This document shows, one piece after another, positions 60,201-64,000 of a stretch of 64,000 nucleotides of DNA. Every line of letters begins with the position of its first letter. Within the stretch, counting starts at the first letter, position 1. This stretch comes from Amblyornis subalaris (taxonomy: Eukaryota > Chordata > Aves > Passeriformes > Ptilonorhynchidae). The position numbers were made by a program, and so were the translations under genes. The DNA lies in the NCBI GenBank assembly GCA_018881555.1, contig JACAXG010000076.1, forward strand, positions 1,436,003-1,500,002, given 5' to 3'. The notes below the pieces were generated by a model that saw only the letters and a program-made list of their open reading frames with translations, was not told the DNA's origin and did no database searches.

Positions 60201-62738
60201 GCCTGNTCTGCACGGGGCTCTCTGGGCTGTATTTGCCACCCAGGAGCTCTTTGTAACTCATCCTGCTCCTTAGGAAATAGTGTTCAAAACAAAAAATTAG
60301 AAAGATGGTCATTTGCCACGTGATTTTTGGTTCTGTGCCAGGCCTCAGCCGTACCGGGCCCTGAAGGAGTCAGACAGTGCCGATGGAGAGGACGTGGGCA
60401 GCCCGGAAAAATCAAGAGAGCCGCTGCCACCGAGCCCTCTGCTCTCCAGCAAGGCCACAGAAGTCAACCTCCTGGAAGACATCTTCCCTAACTTGGAAGT
60501 AGAAGCCCAGCCCCAGCCTCTCAGCCAGGCCAAGAGCCTGGAAGACCTGCGGACTCCCAAGGAGGAGGCAGAGCAGCGCTGCACCTTTGATTACCAGGTC
60601 AGGGGGTTTCTGTGCCCTGGGGGTGGCACAAAGCTCATTCTCTGAGGAAGTTTTTCATATTATTGGATAGATCCTAATAATCATCATCATCGTCATCATC
60701 TGTTTTCCAGAGGTTTGCTTTTGNGTTTCAAGATTAATTTCTGAATTAAGGAATGGCTTAAATGGGACTCAATTATAAGTAACTTTTCCTCTAAAGCTTT
60801 TGCTTCTAGAGGAGGGAATATTTGCACTGTTGCTCAGAATCTGTTTGTCTTGTGGCTATCACACACGGTTGTCTTTGAAGCTGATGGTCAGCAGTGAGAA
60901 TGAATAGNTGGTCCCCTCCAAACTTTTTTTCTTTTAATCTGGCCATTTTGGGCTAAGCATCATTTGAACAATCTCCCTCTGAAGAAGAGGAGTTCTTTGT
61001 GAAGGACTTCACTGAGCATATTCAGCTCAGAAAGTGTTAAACTAAAGCAGACTCCAAGATTTTCATCTGACATGAAAGAAGCGAATGTCATTTCTACCTT
61101 ATAATAATATTTAATGTAGTGTTATATCCAGATATTTCATTTGTCAGCTTTTTTCATGCAGCAATTAAGGCTTCTCAGTTTCTGTACCTTGGACACAGGT
61201 GGGCTGTGACAGATGCAAAACATGTCACAGCTGAACAGCCCCTTAGAGGCAGAGCTGGAATTGAAGCTGCAGAGTCCTGACTGGTTCCTGTCTGTCCTTC
61301 CCGGCCACACGCTGTTGTCCCTCTCCACTGCTGGCAGCCTGGGGACAGATCCTGTTCCCTCTCAGCGGCCTGAACTCACTTCCTGCTCCGTGTTGTGAGG
61401 ACATCACTAGGAGTTAACGTTTGTTCTGCTTTCTTGCAGAGGATGGATCTTGGTGTGTCCGAGAGGAACCGGATTGTGCCAACCATGAAGTTGTCCCACC
61501 CTTACAACAAGCTGTGGAGTATGGGGCATGATGATATGGCTATTCCCACCAAGTATTCCCAAAGCTCACCGGAACGACCCTTGACTGCCCTGGGTAACAT
61601 GCCCCCCATCACCAGGAGACCCCAGAGCAGAGACAGTGGTCTGGCTCCTGCAGAAAAGGATGAATTGAATCCTGCCATTCAAGGGAACATCACCATTCCT
61701 AGGCCACAGGGAAGAAAGACTCCAGAACTGGGGATAGTGCCACCACCACCAGCACCCAGGGCTTCCAAGCACCAGACTCCAGCTGGGTCTGCAGAAATCC
61801 TCACTGCTCCTGGGCGCAGCCGCTTGGTTTCAGATCTTATCCCAGAGCCCTTTGGGGTTGGTAATGTGTCCTTAGACCCCGAAATCCAGCAGTCTGTAAA
61901 TTACTCCTCTCATCCATCTCAGCTGTTGTCCAGTGCTGCTGGCACTGCTGAGCTGCTCCAGCCTGTGCGGGTGAAGACGGAAAGTGCAGGTAATGAGAGC
62001 GACCTTCTGCTGAGCCTGCTGGACCCCCTGAGAACCGCGGGCAGGGCCCCGCAGCGAGGGCTCCGCGCCCCGCACGGCTCGGCCCCCGCGCCTGCCTTTG
62101 GCGCCGTGGGAAGTGACTTTGTGCCTCCTCCAGCTGCACCATTTGCCCAGCCCCTTGGCTATCCTGCCCCAGCTCCACCACCTTTTCTACAGCCCTCCCC
62201 AAATCCATTCACCCAGACACTGCCAGGAGCCCTTCCAGTGTCCCTGGTCAGACCCCCGAGGGGCTCCTTCACCCCCTCCTTAGGTCACGCATACAGCTCC
62301 AGCTTCATAACCCCCGCTGCTGGCTTCTACCCACCACAGAGACCTCAACCCANCATAGCCACACTGTCCATGCCAAACCTGTTCAGCCAGGCTCCAGCTG
62401 TGCCAGCAGCTCGCCCCTTGCTCCTGCACAGCCACAGCCCTTCTCCCACCAGCTCCCTCCAGCCAGCGTGTCTGAGTGGTCCTTCCAAACCCCGAACATT
62501 ACAGGTGGGCCAGCCCAGCACAAAGCTAGATCCCAAACAAGCACTGGCTCTCCTGGCCAATGAATCCCCTCTGGTCCCTGCTAGGCCAGCCGAGGGCTTG
62601 GAGTCAGTGTTACTGTCCTCAAAATCTGAGGAGACAAAAGATCCATTTGAAGACCTGTTAAAAAAGACCAAGCAGGACGTGTCACCCACACCAGGTAAGG
62701 TGGAGCAGCTCAGAAAGCGATGGGAGACGTTTGAGTGA
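6081..62738 (+). CDS. DENND1A: DENND1A (connecdenn 1), 3' half of gene, gene-level entry
   Basis: DENND1A is a DENN-domain guanine nucleotide exchange factor that activates RAB35 on clathrin-coated pits and early endosomes. Eleven exons with GT-AG borders splice into one open frame of about 796 residues; the exons are listed separately. Identification rests on translated landmarks recognised from the family: KKVSTTTGDGVARAFLKAQ, FIDGRLDLLNSGEGFSDVFE, KTKANPAMKTVYKFAKDHAK, RPITVHFGQ, VRPPRPHVVKRPKSN, FLSEDSSDDE, GRKTPELGIVPPPP, DPFEDLL and the C-terminal VEQLRKRWETFE. The tail motifs point to DENND1A rather than DENND1B or DENND1C. The start codon, uDENN and cDENN regions must lie upstream of the window. 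From memory, human DENND1A is about 1009 residues with roughly 720 in the matching part, so this bird tail looks longer. Intron lengths range from about 0.5 to 22 kb. Confidence 0.97.
14860..14995. promoter_or_regulatory. Candidate intronic enhancer, homeodomain/MEIS-type sites
   Basis: Within about 135 bp there are an AATTAAAA motif near 14870, TGACAG at 14903-14908 (MEIS/TGIF-type core), TTAATGA near 14949 and CTAATTAA near 14989. The sequence has no repeat character. Motif clustering alone is weak evidence. Cross-species conservation was not tested. Confidence 0.2.
17385..17470. promoter_or_regulatory. Candidate element with adjacent MEIS and homeodomain cores
   Basis: TGACAG at 17454-17459 is separated by one base from TAATTA at 17461-17466, and a CATTAATA motif lies near 17406. 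Close pairing of a TALE-type core with a TAATTA core is typical of developmental enhancers, but both cores are common by chance. Regulatory assignment is inference. Confidence 0.2.
19340..19480. promoter_or_regulatory. Candidate intronic enhancer, palindromic homeodomain sites and E-box
   Basis: The palindromes CTAATTAG (19352-19359) and CATTAATG (19363-19370) lie almost side by side. TTTAATTATT follows near 19453, and an E-box CACCTG is at 19468-19473. This is one of the densest homeodomain clusters in the window and has no repeat character. Its role is inferred from motifs only. Confidence 0.3.
24590..24860. promoter_or_regulatory. Candidate intronic enhancer with E-box/TGTCA pair
   Basis: The stretch holds CAGATGGCTGTCA at 24621-24633 (E-box next to a TGTCA core), GATGAGCTAATC near 24694-24705, GTAATCACAATT at about 24719-24730 and an ATTATAATTATGG run near 24826-24837. 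It is unique, non-repetitive sequence. Only motif content supports a regulatory role. Confidence 0.2.
28601..28702 (+). CDS. DENND1A: DENND1A exon: dDENN core
   Basis: 102 nt, phase 0 at both ends, 34 residues, starting GEPITFCEEAF and ending QLQLFKQ. The acceptor is actcttcag and the donor is cag|gtactg. It encodes the helical MRQFLQNAIQLQLFKQ segment of the downstream DENN subdomain, one of the most conserved stretches of the DENND1 proteins. It follows a 22.4 kb intron and starts a cluster of five short exons within 3.7 kb. Confidence 0.96.
28703..29228 (+). other. DENND1A: DENND1A short intron (526 bp)
   Basis: The intron is bounded by gtactg and tgttgcag. I see nothing in it beyond intronic sequence with one N. 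Confidence 0.85.
29229..29316 (+). CDS. DENND1A: DENND1A exon: dDENN, FIDGRLDLLN segment
   Basis: 88 nt, entering in phase 0 and ending one base into a glycine codon. It encodes 29 residues from FIDGRLDLLNSGEGF to NMGEYA plus the split Gly. The donor is gcag|gtaaga. FIDGRL followed by SDVFEEE is a hallmark of the DENND1 dDENN region. The split Gly is completed by the next exon, giving GSDKLYHQW across the junction. Confidence 0.97.
29317..29859 (+). other. DENND1A: DENND1A short intron (543 bp)
   Basis: The intron runs from gtaaga to tctctgtag. No feature is recognised inside. Confidence 0.85.
29860..29900 (+). CDS. DENND1A: DENND1A microexon-sized exon: SDKLYHQWLSTVR
   Basis: This 41-nt exon completes the split glycine and encodes SDKLYHQWLSTVR, ending in phase 0. 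The acceptor is tctctgtag and the donor is agg|gtaagg. The short length explains why no long open frame marks it. It lies at the end of the dDENN subdomain. Confidence 0.96.
29901..31110 (+). other. DENND1A: DENND1A intron (1.2 kb)
   Basis: The intron runs from gtaagg to ataattatag. An A/T low-complexity patch of AAATA-type units lies at about 30115-30157. Nothing else is recognised. Confidence 0.85.
31111..31182 (+). CDS. DENND1A: DENND1A exon: basic helix after DENN domain
   Basis: 72 nt, phase 0 at both ends, encoding KGSGAILNTVKTKANPAMK followed by TVYKF. The acceptor is aattatag and the donor is ttt|gtaagt. This Lys-rich stretch continues into the next exon and forms the C-terminal helices closing the DENN module. 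Confidence 0.97.
31183..32246 (+). other. DENND1A: DENND1A intron (1.06 kb)
   Basis: The intron runs from gtaagt to catgcag and is AT-rich. No feature is recognised. Confidence 0.85.
32247..32303 (+). CDS. DENND1A: DENND1A exon: AKDHAKMGIKEVKNRLKQK
   Basis: 57 nt, phase 0 at both ends, 19 residues of a strongly basic amphipathic helix. The acceptor is catgcag and the donor is aag|gtactt. It ends the folded, conserved part of the protein; the remaining exons encode the disordered tail. Confidence 0.97.
32304..37161 (+). other. DENND1A: DENND1A intron (4.9 kb)
   Basis: The intron runs from gtactt to ccacacag. It contains an 8-bp inverted repeat at 33638-33659 and a long pyrimidine/T tract at about 34731-34793. 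No exon is recognised in it. A modestly GC-richer part near 35560-36450 holds overlapping chance open frames without family resemblance. Confidence 0.8.
34731..34793. repeat. T-rich/polypyrimidine low-complexity tract
   Basis: About 60 nt almost entirely of T and C, including an uninterrupted run of more than 20 T. It could be the A-tail of an old minus-strand retroposon, but no recognisable retroposon body flanks it and no target-site duplication was seen. Annotated as low complexity. Confidence 0.8.
37162..37293 (+). CDS. DENND1A: DENND1A exon: linker, RPITVHFGQ
   Basis: 132 nt, phase 0 at both ends, 44 residues from DIAENGCSAVPEE to DRRPITVHFGQ. The acceptor is ccacacag and the donor is cag|gtaggt. 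It encodes the variable acidic/proline linker followed by the conserved LREDRRPITVHFGQ block that leads into the SH3-ligand region. The end phase allows direct joining to either the 48415 cassette exon or the 52807 exon. Confidence 0.96.
39060..39540. promoter_or_regulatory. Candidate enhancer/orphan CpG island with perfect inverted repeat
   Basis: A CpG-dense core at about 39165-39272 gives way to TTTAATTGA (39270-39278), an inverted TGTCA-AAG-TGACA (39286-39298) and an octamer ATTTGCAT (39304-39311). It then reaches a perfect inverted repeat with 11-bp arms (39372-39382 and 39393-39403) and a 10-nt loop, followed by ATGACAGATTAG near 39431-39442. The block is non-repetitive. The combination of orphan CpG island and homeodomain, POU and MEIS-type sites resembles developmental enhancers. 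No coding or promoter evidence is seen. Function is inference. Confidence 0.4.
40181..40256 (+). mobile_element. CR1-type LINE 3' end, truncated and diverged
   Basis: The stretch reads GGGCTGATGGTTGGACTTGA, then TGATCTTAACAG..., TTTTTCAACC... and ends in ATTCTGTGGTTCTGTAA. This matches the avian CR1 3' UTR pattern: the GGTTGGAC.TGATGATCTT motif, then the terminal 8-bp repeats related to ATTCTATG. Only the last ~75 bp are recognisable and no reverse-transcriptase coding is present, as expected for 5'-truncated copies. Divergence of the terminal repeats suggests an old insertion. Confidence 0.8.
43639..44337 (-). other. Antisense open frame, 232 codons, coding status unsupported
   Basis: This is the longest open frame in the window after the DENND1A terminal exon, running antisense inside the intron. 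The translation has no domain I recognise. The C-terminal third has a hydrophobic stretch (VTFLFMVAYALVMIS) followed by a Cys/Pro-containing tail. On the minus strand a good splice-acceptor-like sequence (ttcttctgcttcag) ends at 43894, directly before an ATG. It could therefore be an antisense terminal exon or chance. The upstream part looks like translated non-coding sequence. No paralogue or gene name is offered. Confidence 0.15.
47010..47110. promoter_or_regulatory. Candidate element with TAATTAA, E-box and SOX-like sites
   Basis: TAATTAA lies at 47024-47030, ATTGAT follows within a few bases, CACCTG is at 47052-47057, and AACAATG lies near 47071. This is short motif clustering in unique sequence; regulatory role is inference. 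Confidence 0.2.
48415..48474 (+). CDS. DENND1A: DENND1A in-frame cassette exon, Pro/Arg-rich SH3-ligand segment
   Basis: 60 nt, phase 0 at both ends, encoding 20 residues beginning QHRLRPPRPPPPK and ending SSRP. The acceptor is a tandem NAG (ctgcagcag), so the first Gln may be optional; the donor is ccc|gtgagt. It fits between the exons ending HFGQ and beginning VRPPRP without a frameshift or stop. The sequence contains a class I SH3 ligand pattern (R..P..P). It resembles the start of the next exon: LRPPRPPPPK against VRPPRPHVVK. The GC-rich exon stands out in AT-rich intron. I do not know whether it is used in other species; alternative inclusion is inferred because the main product reads correctly without it. 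Confidence 0.7.
48475..52806 (+). other. DENND1A: DENND1A intron (4.3 kb) after cassette exon
   Basis: The intron runs from gtgagt to gtcacag. It contains a pyrimidine-rich tract and homeodomain/NFI-type cluster at 50930-51260 (separate entry). An A-rich low-complexity patch lies near 51590-51680. No exon or repeat family is recognised elsewhere. Confidence 0.8.
50930..51260. promoter_or_regulatory. Candidate enhancer: pyrimidine tract plus NFI-like and homeodomain sites
   Basis: TTTAATTAAG lies near 50982. A C/T-rich tract of about 105 nt follows (50998-51105). Next come a SOX-like CCTTTTGTTTG (about 51160-51170) and TTGGCACCGAGCCAT at 51171-51185, which matches the NFI palindrome except for its last base. 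TGACAG near 51198 and palindromic CTAATTAG at 51214-51221 follow. The density and lack of repeat character suggest a regulatory element. Conservation is untested. Confidence 0.35.
52807..52895 (+). CDS. DENND1A: DENND1A exon: VRPPRPHVVKRPKSN, RRTS site
   Basis: 89 nt, entering in phase 0 and ending two bases into a codon. It encodes VRPPRPHVVKRPKSN and continues to RRTSVPSPE. The acceptor is gtcacag and the donor is aca|gtaagt. It carries the proline-rich PPRP segment and a basophilic RRTS kinase site. Akt phosphorylation and 14-3-3 binding in the central region are reported for connecdenn 1, though I cannot confirm which serine corresponds. If the intron is retained, the reading frame stops immediately (CAG TAA at 52894-52899). 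Confidence 0.96.
53596..53617. repeat. (CG)7-(TG)n alternating dinucleotide tract
   Basis: There are seven CG units at 53597-53610 followed by TG units to 53617. This is 22 nt of strict purine-pyrimidine alternation, a classic Z-DNA-prone sequence and an unusual survivor of CpG decay within an intron. Confidence 0.9.
55960..56470. promoter_or_regulatory. Intronic CpG island with CT-rich tract and inverted CCAAT
   Basis: About 56040-56250 is extremely CpG-dense, the densest such block in the window. A C/T tract with two Ns follows (56253-56309). Then comes a second GC-rich part ending near 56420 with an inverted CCAAT (ATTGG at 56414-56418). AT-rich, homeodomain-like sequence flanks both sides. 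It is far from the gene's 5' end, so it is either an orphan island (alternative or ncRNA promoter) or an enhancer-type island. No TATA box, initiator or first exon can be assigned. Confidence 0.45.
56253..56309. repeat. CT-rich low-complexity tract
   Basis: The tract is made of degenerate CCCTTTC-type units almost free of purines on the + strand, with two ambiguous N bases inside. The Ns suggest assembly trouble over the tract. Confidence 0.8.
57080..57290. promoter_or_regulatory. Candidate enhancer: E-box plus ATTAATTA
   Basis: TTTAATTGG lies near 57150, CACCTG is at 57204-57209 and TTATTAATTAG starts at 57221. The stretch sits about 0.6-0.8 kb upstream of the next coding exon. It is unique sequence, and the function is inferred from motifs only. 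Confidence 0.25.
57905..58033 (+). CDS. DENND1A: DENND1A exon: FLSEDSSDDE, FFFSAPFEW
   Basis: 129 nt, completing a His codon and then encoding LVKPMRHYTVFLSEDSSDDE, an acidic stretch, and SENFFFSAPFE, ending two bases into Trp. The acceptor is strong (ctcttcctgttccccag). The donor atg|gtctat is weak. The end point is fixed because joining to the next exon restores FEW-PQPYR, which is conserved in the family. The SEDSSDDE run is a likely acidic kinase substrate. Read-through past the donor stays open for 63 more codons. Confidence 0.94.
58034..60341 (+). other. DENND1A: DENND1A intron (2.3 kb)
   Basis: The intron runs from weak donor gtctat to acceptor gtgccag. The first 193 nt continue the open frame to a TGA at 58224-58226. 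The rest is moderately GC-rich unique sequence with no recognised feature. Confidence 0.8.
60342..60597 (+). CDS. DENND1A: DENND1A exon: PQPYRALKESDSADG tail segment
   Basis: 256 nt, completing Trp and then encoding 85 residues from PQPYRALKESDS to CTFDYQ, ending in phase 0. The acceptor is ttctgtgccag and the donor is cag|gtcagg. Family landmarks are PQPYR.LKESDSA, NLLEDIFPNLEVE (acidic/hydrophobic), QAKSLEDLR.PKE and FDYQ. It belongs to the disordered endocytic tail. If the donor is ignored the frame stops after 15 more codons, at 60645. Confidence 0.95.
60598..61439 (+). other. DENND1A: DENND1A last intron (842 bp)
   Basis: The intron runs from gtcagg to ctttcttgcag. A short interrupted TCA repeat lies near 60681-60700. 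Nothing else is recognised. Confidence 0.85.
61440..62738 (+). CDS. DENND1A: DENND1A terminal coding exon: endocytic proline-rich tail
   Basis: 432 codons plus TGA, phase 0, beginning RMDLGVSERN after acceptor ttcttgcag. Residues within this exon: HPYNKLW 20-26; ITIPRPQGRKTPELGIVPPPP 84-104; LLDPL 193-197 (clathrin/adaptor-like); NPF 255-257 (EH-domain ligand); SMPNLF 310-315; DPFEDLL 401-407 (AP-2 ear-type DPF); WETFE 428-432 (WxxF type). These match the DENND1A tail that recruits clathrin and AP-2. The tail is rich in Pro, Ala and Ser and probably disordered. Residues 126-182 look unlike the human sequence I remember. One N at 62353 leaves residue 305 ambiguous; Asn is expected from QPN. 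A strong internal donor (cag|gtaagg, 62695) is noted in the findings. Confidence 0.97.
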   Translation, partial: RMDLGVSERNRIVPTMKLSHPYNKLWSMGHDDMAIPTKYSQSSPERPLTALGNMPPITRRPQSRDSGLAPAEKDELNPAIQGNITIPRPQGRKTPELGIVPPPPAPRASKHQTPAGSAEILTAPGRSRLVSDLIPEPFGVGNVSLDPEIQQSVNYSSHPSQLLSSAAGTAELLQPVRVKTESAGNESDLLLSLLDPLRTAGRAPQRGLRAPHGSAPAPAFGAVGSDFVPPPAAPFAQPLGYPAPAPPPFLQPSPNPFTQTLPGALPVSLVRPPRGSFTPSLGHAYSSSFITPAAGFYPPQRPQPXIATLSMPNLFSQAPAVPAARPLLLHSHSPSPTSSLQPACLSGPSKPRTLQVGQPSTKLDPKQALALLANESPLVPARPAEGLESVLLSSKSEETKDPFEDLLKKTKQDVSPTPGKVEQLRKRWETFE

Positions 62739-63610
62739 CACGCCTGATGGCGTTGGTGTCCTTTTGGAAGTGACAGAGGGGGTTTTTGGTTTTTTTGAGC
62801 CAGCGTAAAACCAAGCATTTCTTTTAAGGAAGGCTGAGCCAGGACTGCTGCAGGACCATCACCGAGCTGCAACTCACATGAGAGCTTTTTGCCCACAGGT
62901 CAGAGTCCCGCATTGTCCCCGTCCCTGACACTGCTCCCTCACTCCCCGCCACCAAACCCTGGGATTCCTGCACTGACCAAAGCGTGAGGGAAGGTGGGTT
63001 GGGTTGGGATTTCCACACACAGCTTTTCAGGCAGTACTACTGATGCACAAATTACTCCTTCCCTGTATTTTCAGTCCTTGGTACACCTGGAGCATCACAC
63101 AGTACACTATGCTGGAGTTCATTCCTGCCTCTGGGAATGGGCGTCAGTTTTTCTGGCATTACACGTAGAAATACAATGTTTTGTTTCCACATGCAAAGTG
63201 CAGCAAACAAACCTGACTTGTGGGCTGCACTGAACTGATCCATTAGGCTCTGCTTTGTGCTGCCTTGAAACCCAGACACTCACAGAGGTTGTGCTGTCGG
63301 ATGGGCTTTGGTGGCACTTTTGACTCCCTCCCCGAACACCGGGGCAGAGTTGTCACAAGGCCTCAAAACCACAGCACAGACCAGCTGCTCAGGGTTTGGT
63401 CCTGCATCTGTGTTGGGAAACTGGAAACACCAGCAATTGTTTTCTTTTTTTTTTACTTTGTTTTTGTTAAATACATCAGAAAATAGAGGCCATAAAGAGT
63501 ATCCTAGTTCTTATATATGTGTATCTTAATATTATCTATCAATATTATAAATGGCAGTATATGAATGGAATGTAACAATATCTTACTTGATTATTACAAA
63601 CAAAAAAGAG
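62739..63610 (+). other. DENND1A: DENND1A 3' UTR, end uncertain
   Basis: Sequence after the TGA, with no AATAAA or ATTAAA seen before the end of the window. The most likely 3' end is the AT-rich stretch 63470-63610. It contains the variant signal TATAAA at 63546-63551, with T-rich sequence before it and an A-rich run (about 63596-63617) after it. The cleavage site is inferred and could lie beyond the window. Confidence 0.5.
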
Positions 63611-64000
63611 AAAAAAATTGGGGTATCAAGGTTCCCAGCTCCTGAGTTCCAGGTGAAGGCCGGTGTGCTGACAAGGCCCTGAGGGCAGGGGATGTCCAGG
63701 AGGTGGGATCTGAGCTCTGGGGCCTCGCTGGAGCCCTCGGGCTGGACCCGCCTGGACTGCGAGGTGCGATTGACAGGAAGTGCAGGGGACGTTCAGCTGG
63801 GTTTTCTGAGCCCCCTCTGTGTTCTCGAGACATTTCACCCAGACCTCAGCATCCCCCAGGAAAGCTGCTGTCTGATCATTTCTGTTTTACTTCAGTGGTG
63901 CTTTTTTGGTTTGTTTTGTATCTGGGCACACTCTGGTGTAAAACCTGTCACTCTCGCAGAGGGAATCACATCACCGTTGAGCCTTGGATAAAGGAAATCA
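63611..64000. other. Downstream flank, nothing recognised
   Basis: A GC-richer 390 bp after the AT-rich putative transcript end. In human the tail-to-tail neighbour is CRB2. I looked for its C-terminal coding sequence on the minus strand and did not find it. Confidence 0.6.

Noticed and set aside
63594..63838. Minus-strand open frames as the 3' end of the tail-to-tail neighbour CRB2.
   Set aside because: The translation lacks the Crumbs transmembrane/cytoplasmic signature and the ERLI C-terminus.
1..64000. CRISPR arrays, bacterial operons, tRNA/rRNA genes, integrated viruses.
   Set aside because: None seen: no regularly spaced repeats, no clover-leaf or rRNA signatures noticed, and no retroviral gag/pol/env-like frames. 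The window is ordinary vertebrate intron plus exons.

Overview
The window is vertebrate nuclear DNA, almost certainly from a bird. It carries a spliced gene with GT-AG introns and long AT-rich introns. It also holds the 3' end of a CR1-type LINE (about 40181-40256), the characteristic avian/reptilian retroposon. There are no bacterial-style operons, CRISPR arrays or recognisable tRNA or rRNA genes. Isolated single N bases are scattered throughout, as in a draft assembly. I cannot name the species.

One gene accounts for all the coding sequence I can support: the 3' half of DENND1A (connecdenn 1), on the + strand. Eleven constitutive coding exons (6081-6206, 28601-28702, 29229-29316, 29860-29900, 31111-31182, 32247-32303, 37162-37293, 52807-52895, 57905-58033, 60342-60597, 61440-62738) join in one open frame. 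They encode about 796 residues, ending in the family-typical C-terminus ...WETFE. A twelfth, apparently alternative exon (48415-48474) fits the same frame. The upstream exons, which encode most of the DENN domain, lie outside the window. The first six exons encode the downstream DENN region and a basic helical linker. The remaining exons encode the disordered proline-, clathrin-, AP-2- and SH3-binding tail. DENND1A is the exchange factor for RAB35 on clathrin-coated and early endocytic membranes.

Layout: 1-6080 is the end of a large intron. 6207-28600 is a 22.4 kb intron. 28601-32303 is a cluster of five short exons. 32304-37161 is an intron, followed by one exon. 37294-52806 is a 15.5 kb interval holding the cassette exon. 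52896-57904 is an intron with a strong CpG island. 57905-62738 holds the last three exons. From 62739 the sequence is 3' UTR and then flank.

The introns are not uniform. Several stretches combine CpG clusters, palindromic homeodomain sites, E-boxes, NFI-like and octamer-like sites, and one perfect 11-bp-stem inverted repeat. In human the developmental gene LHX2 neighbours DENND1A, so these are plausible long-range enhancers, but that is inference. The observations most worth checking concern splicing: an in-frame, phase 0-0 proline/arginine-rich cassette exon resembling its downstream neighbour; a splice-competent 204-nt segment inside the terminal exon that would swap the C-terminus; and a weak donor with a 63-codon open read-through. 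I found no novel multi-gene system.
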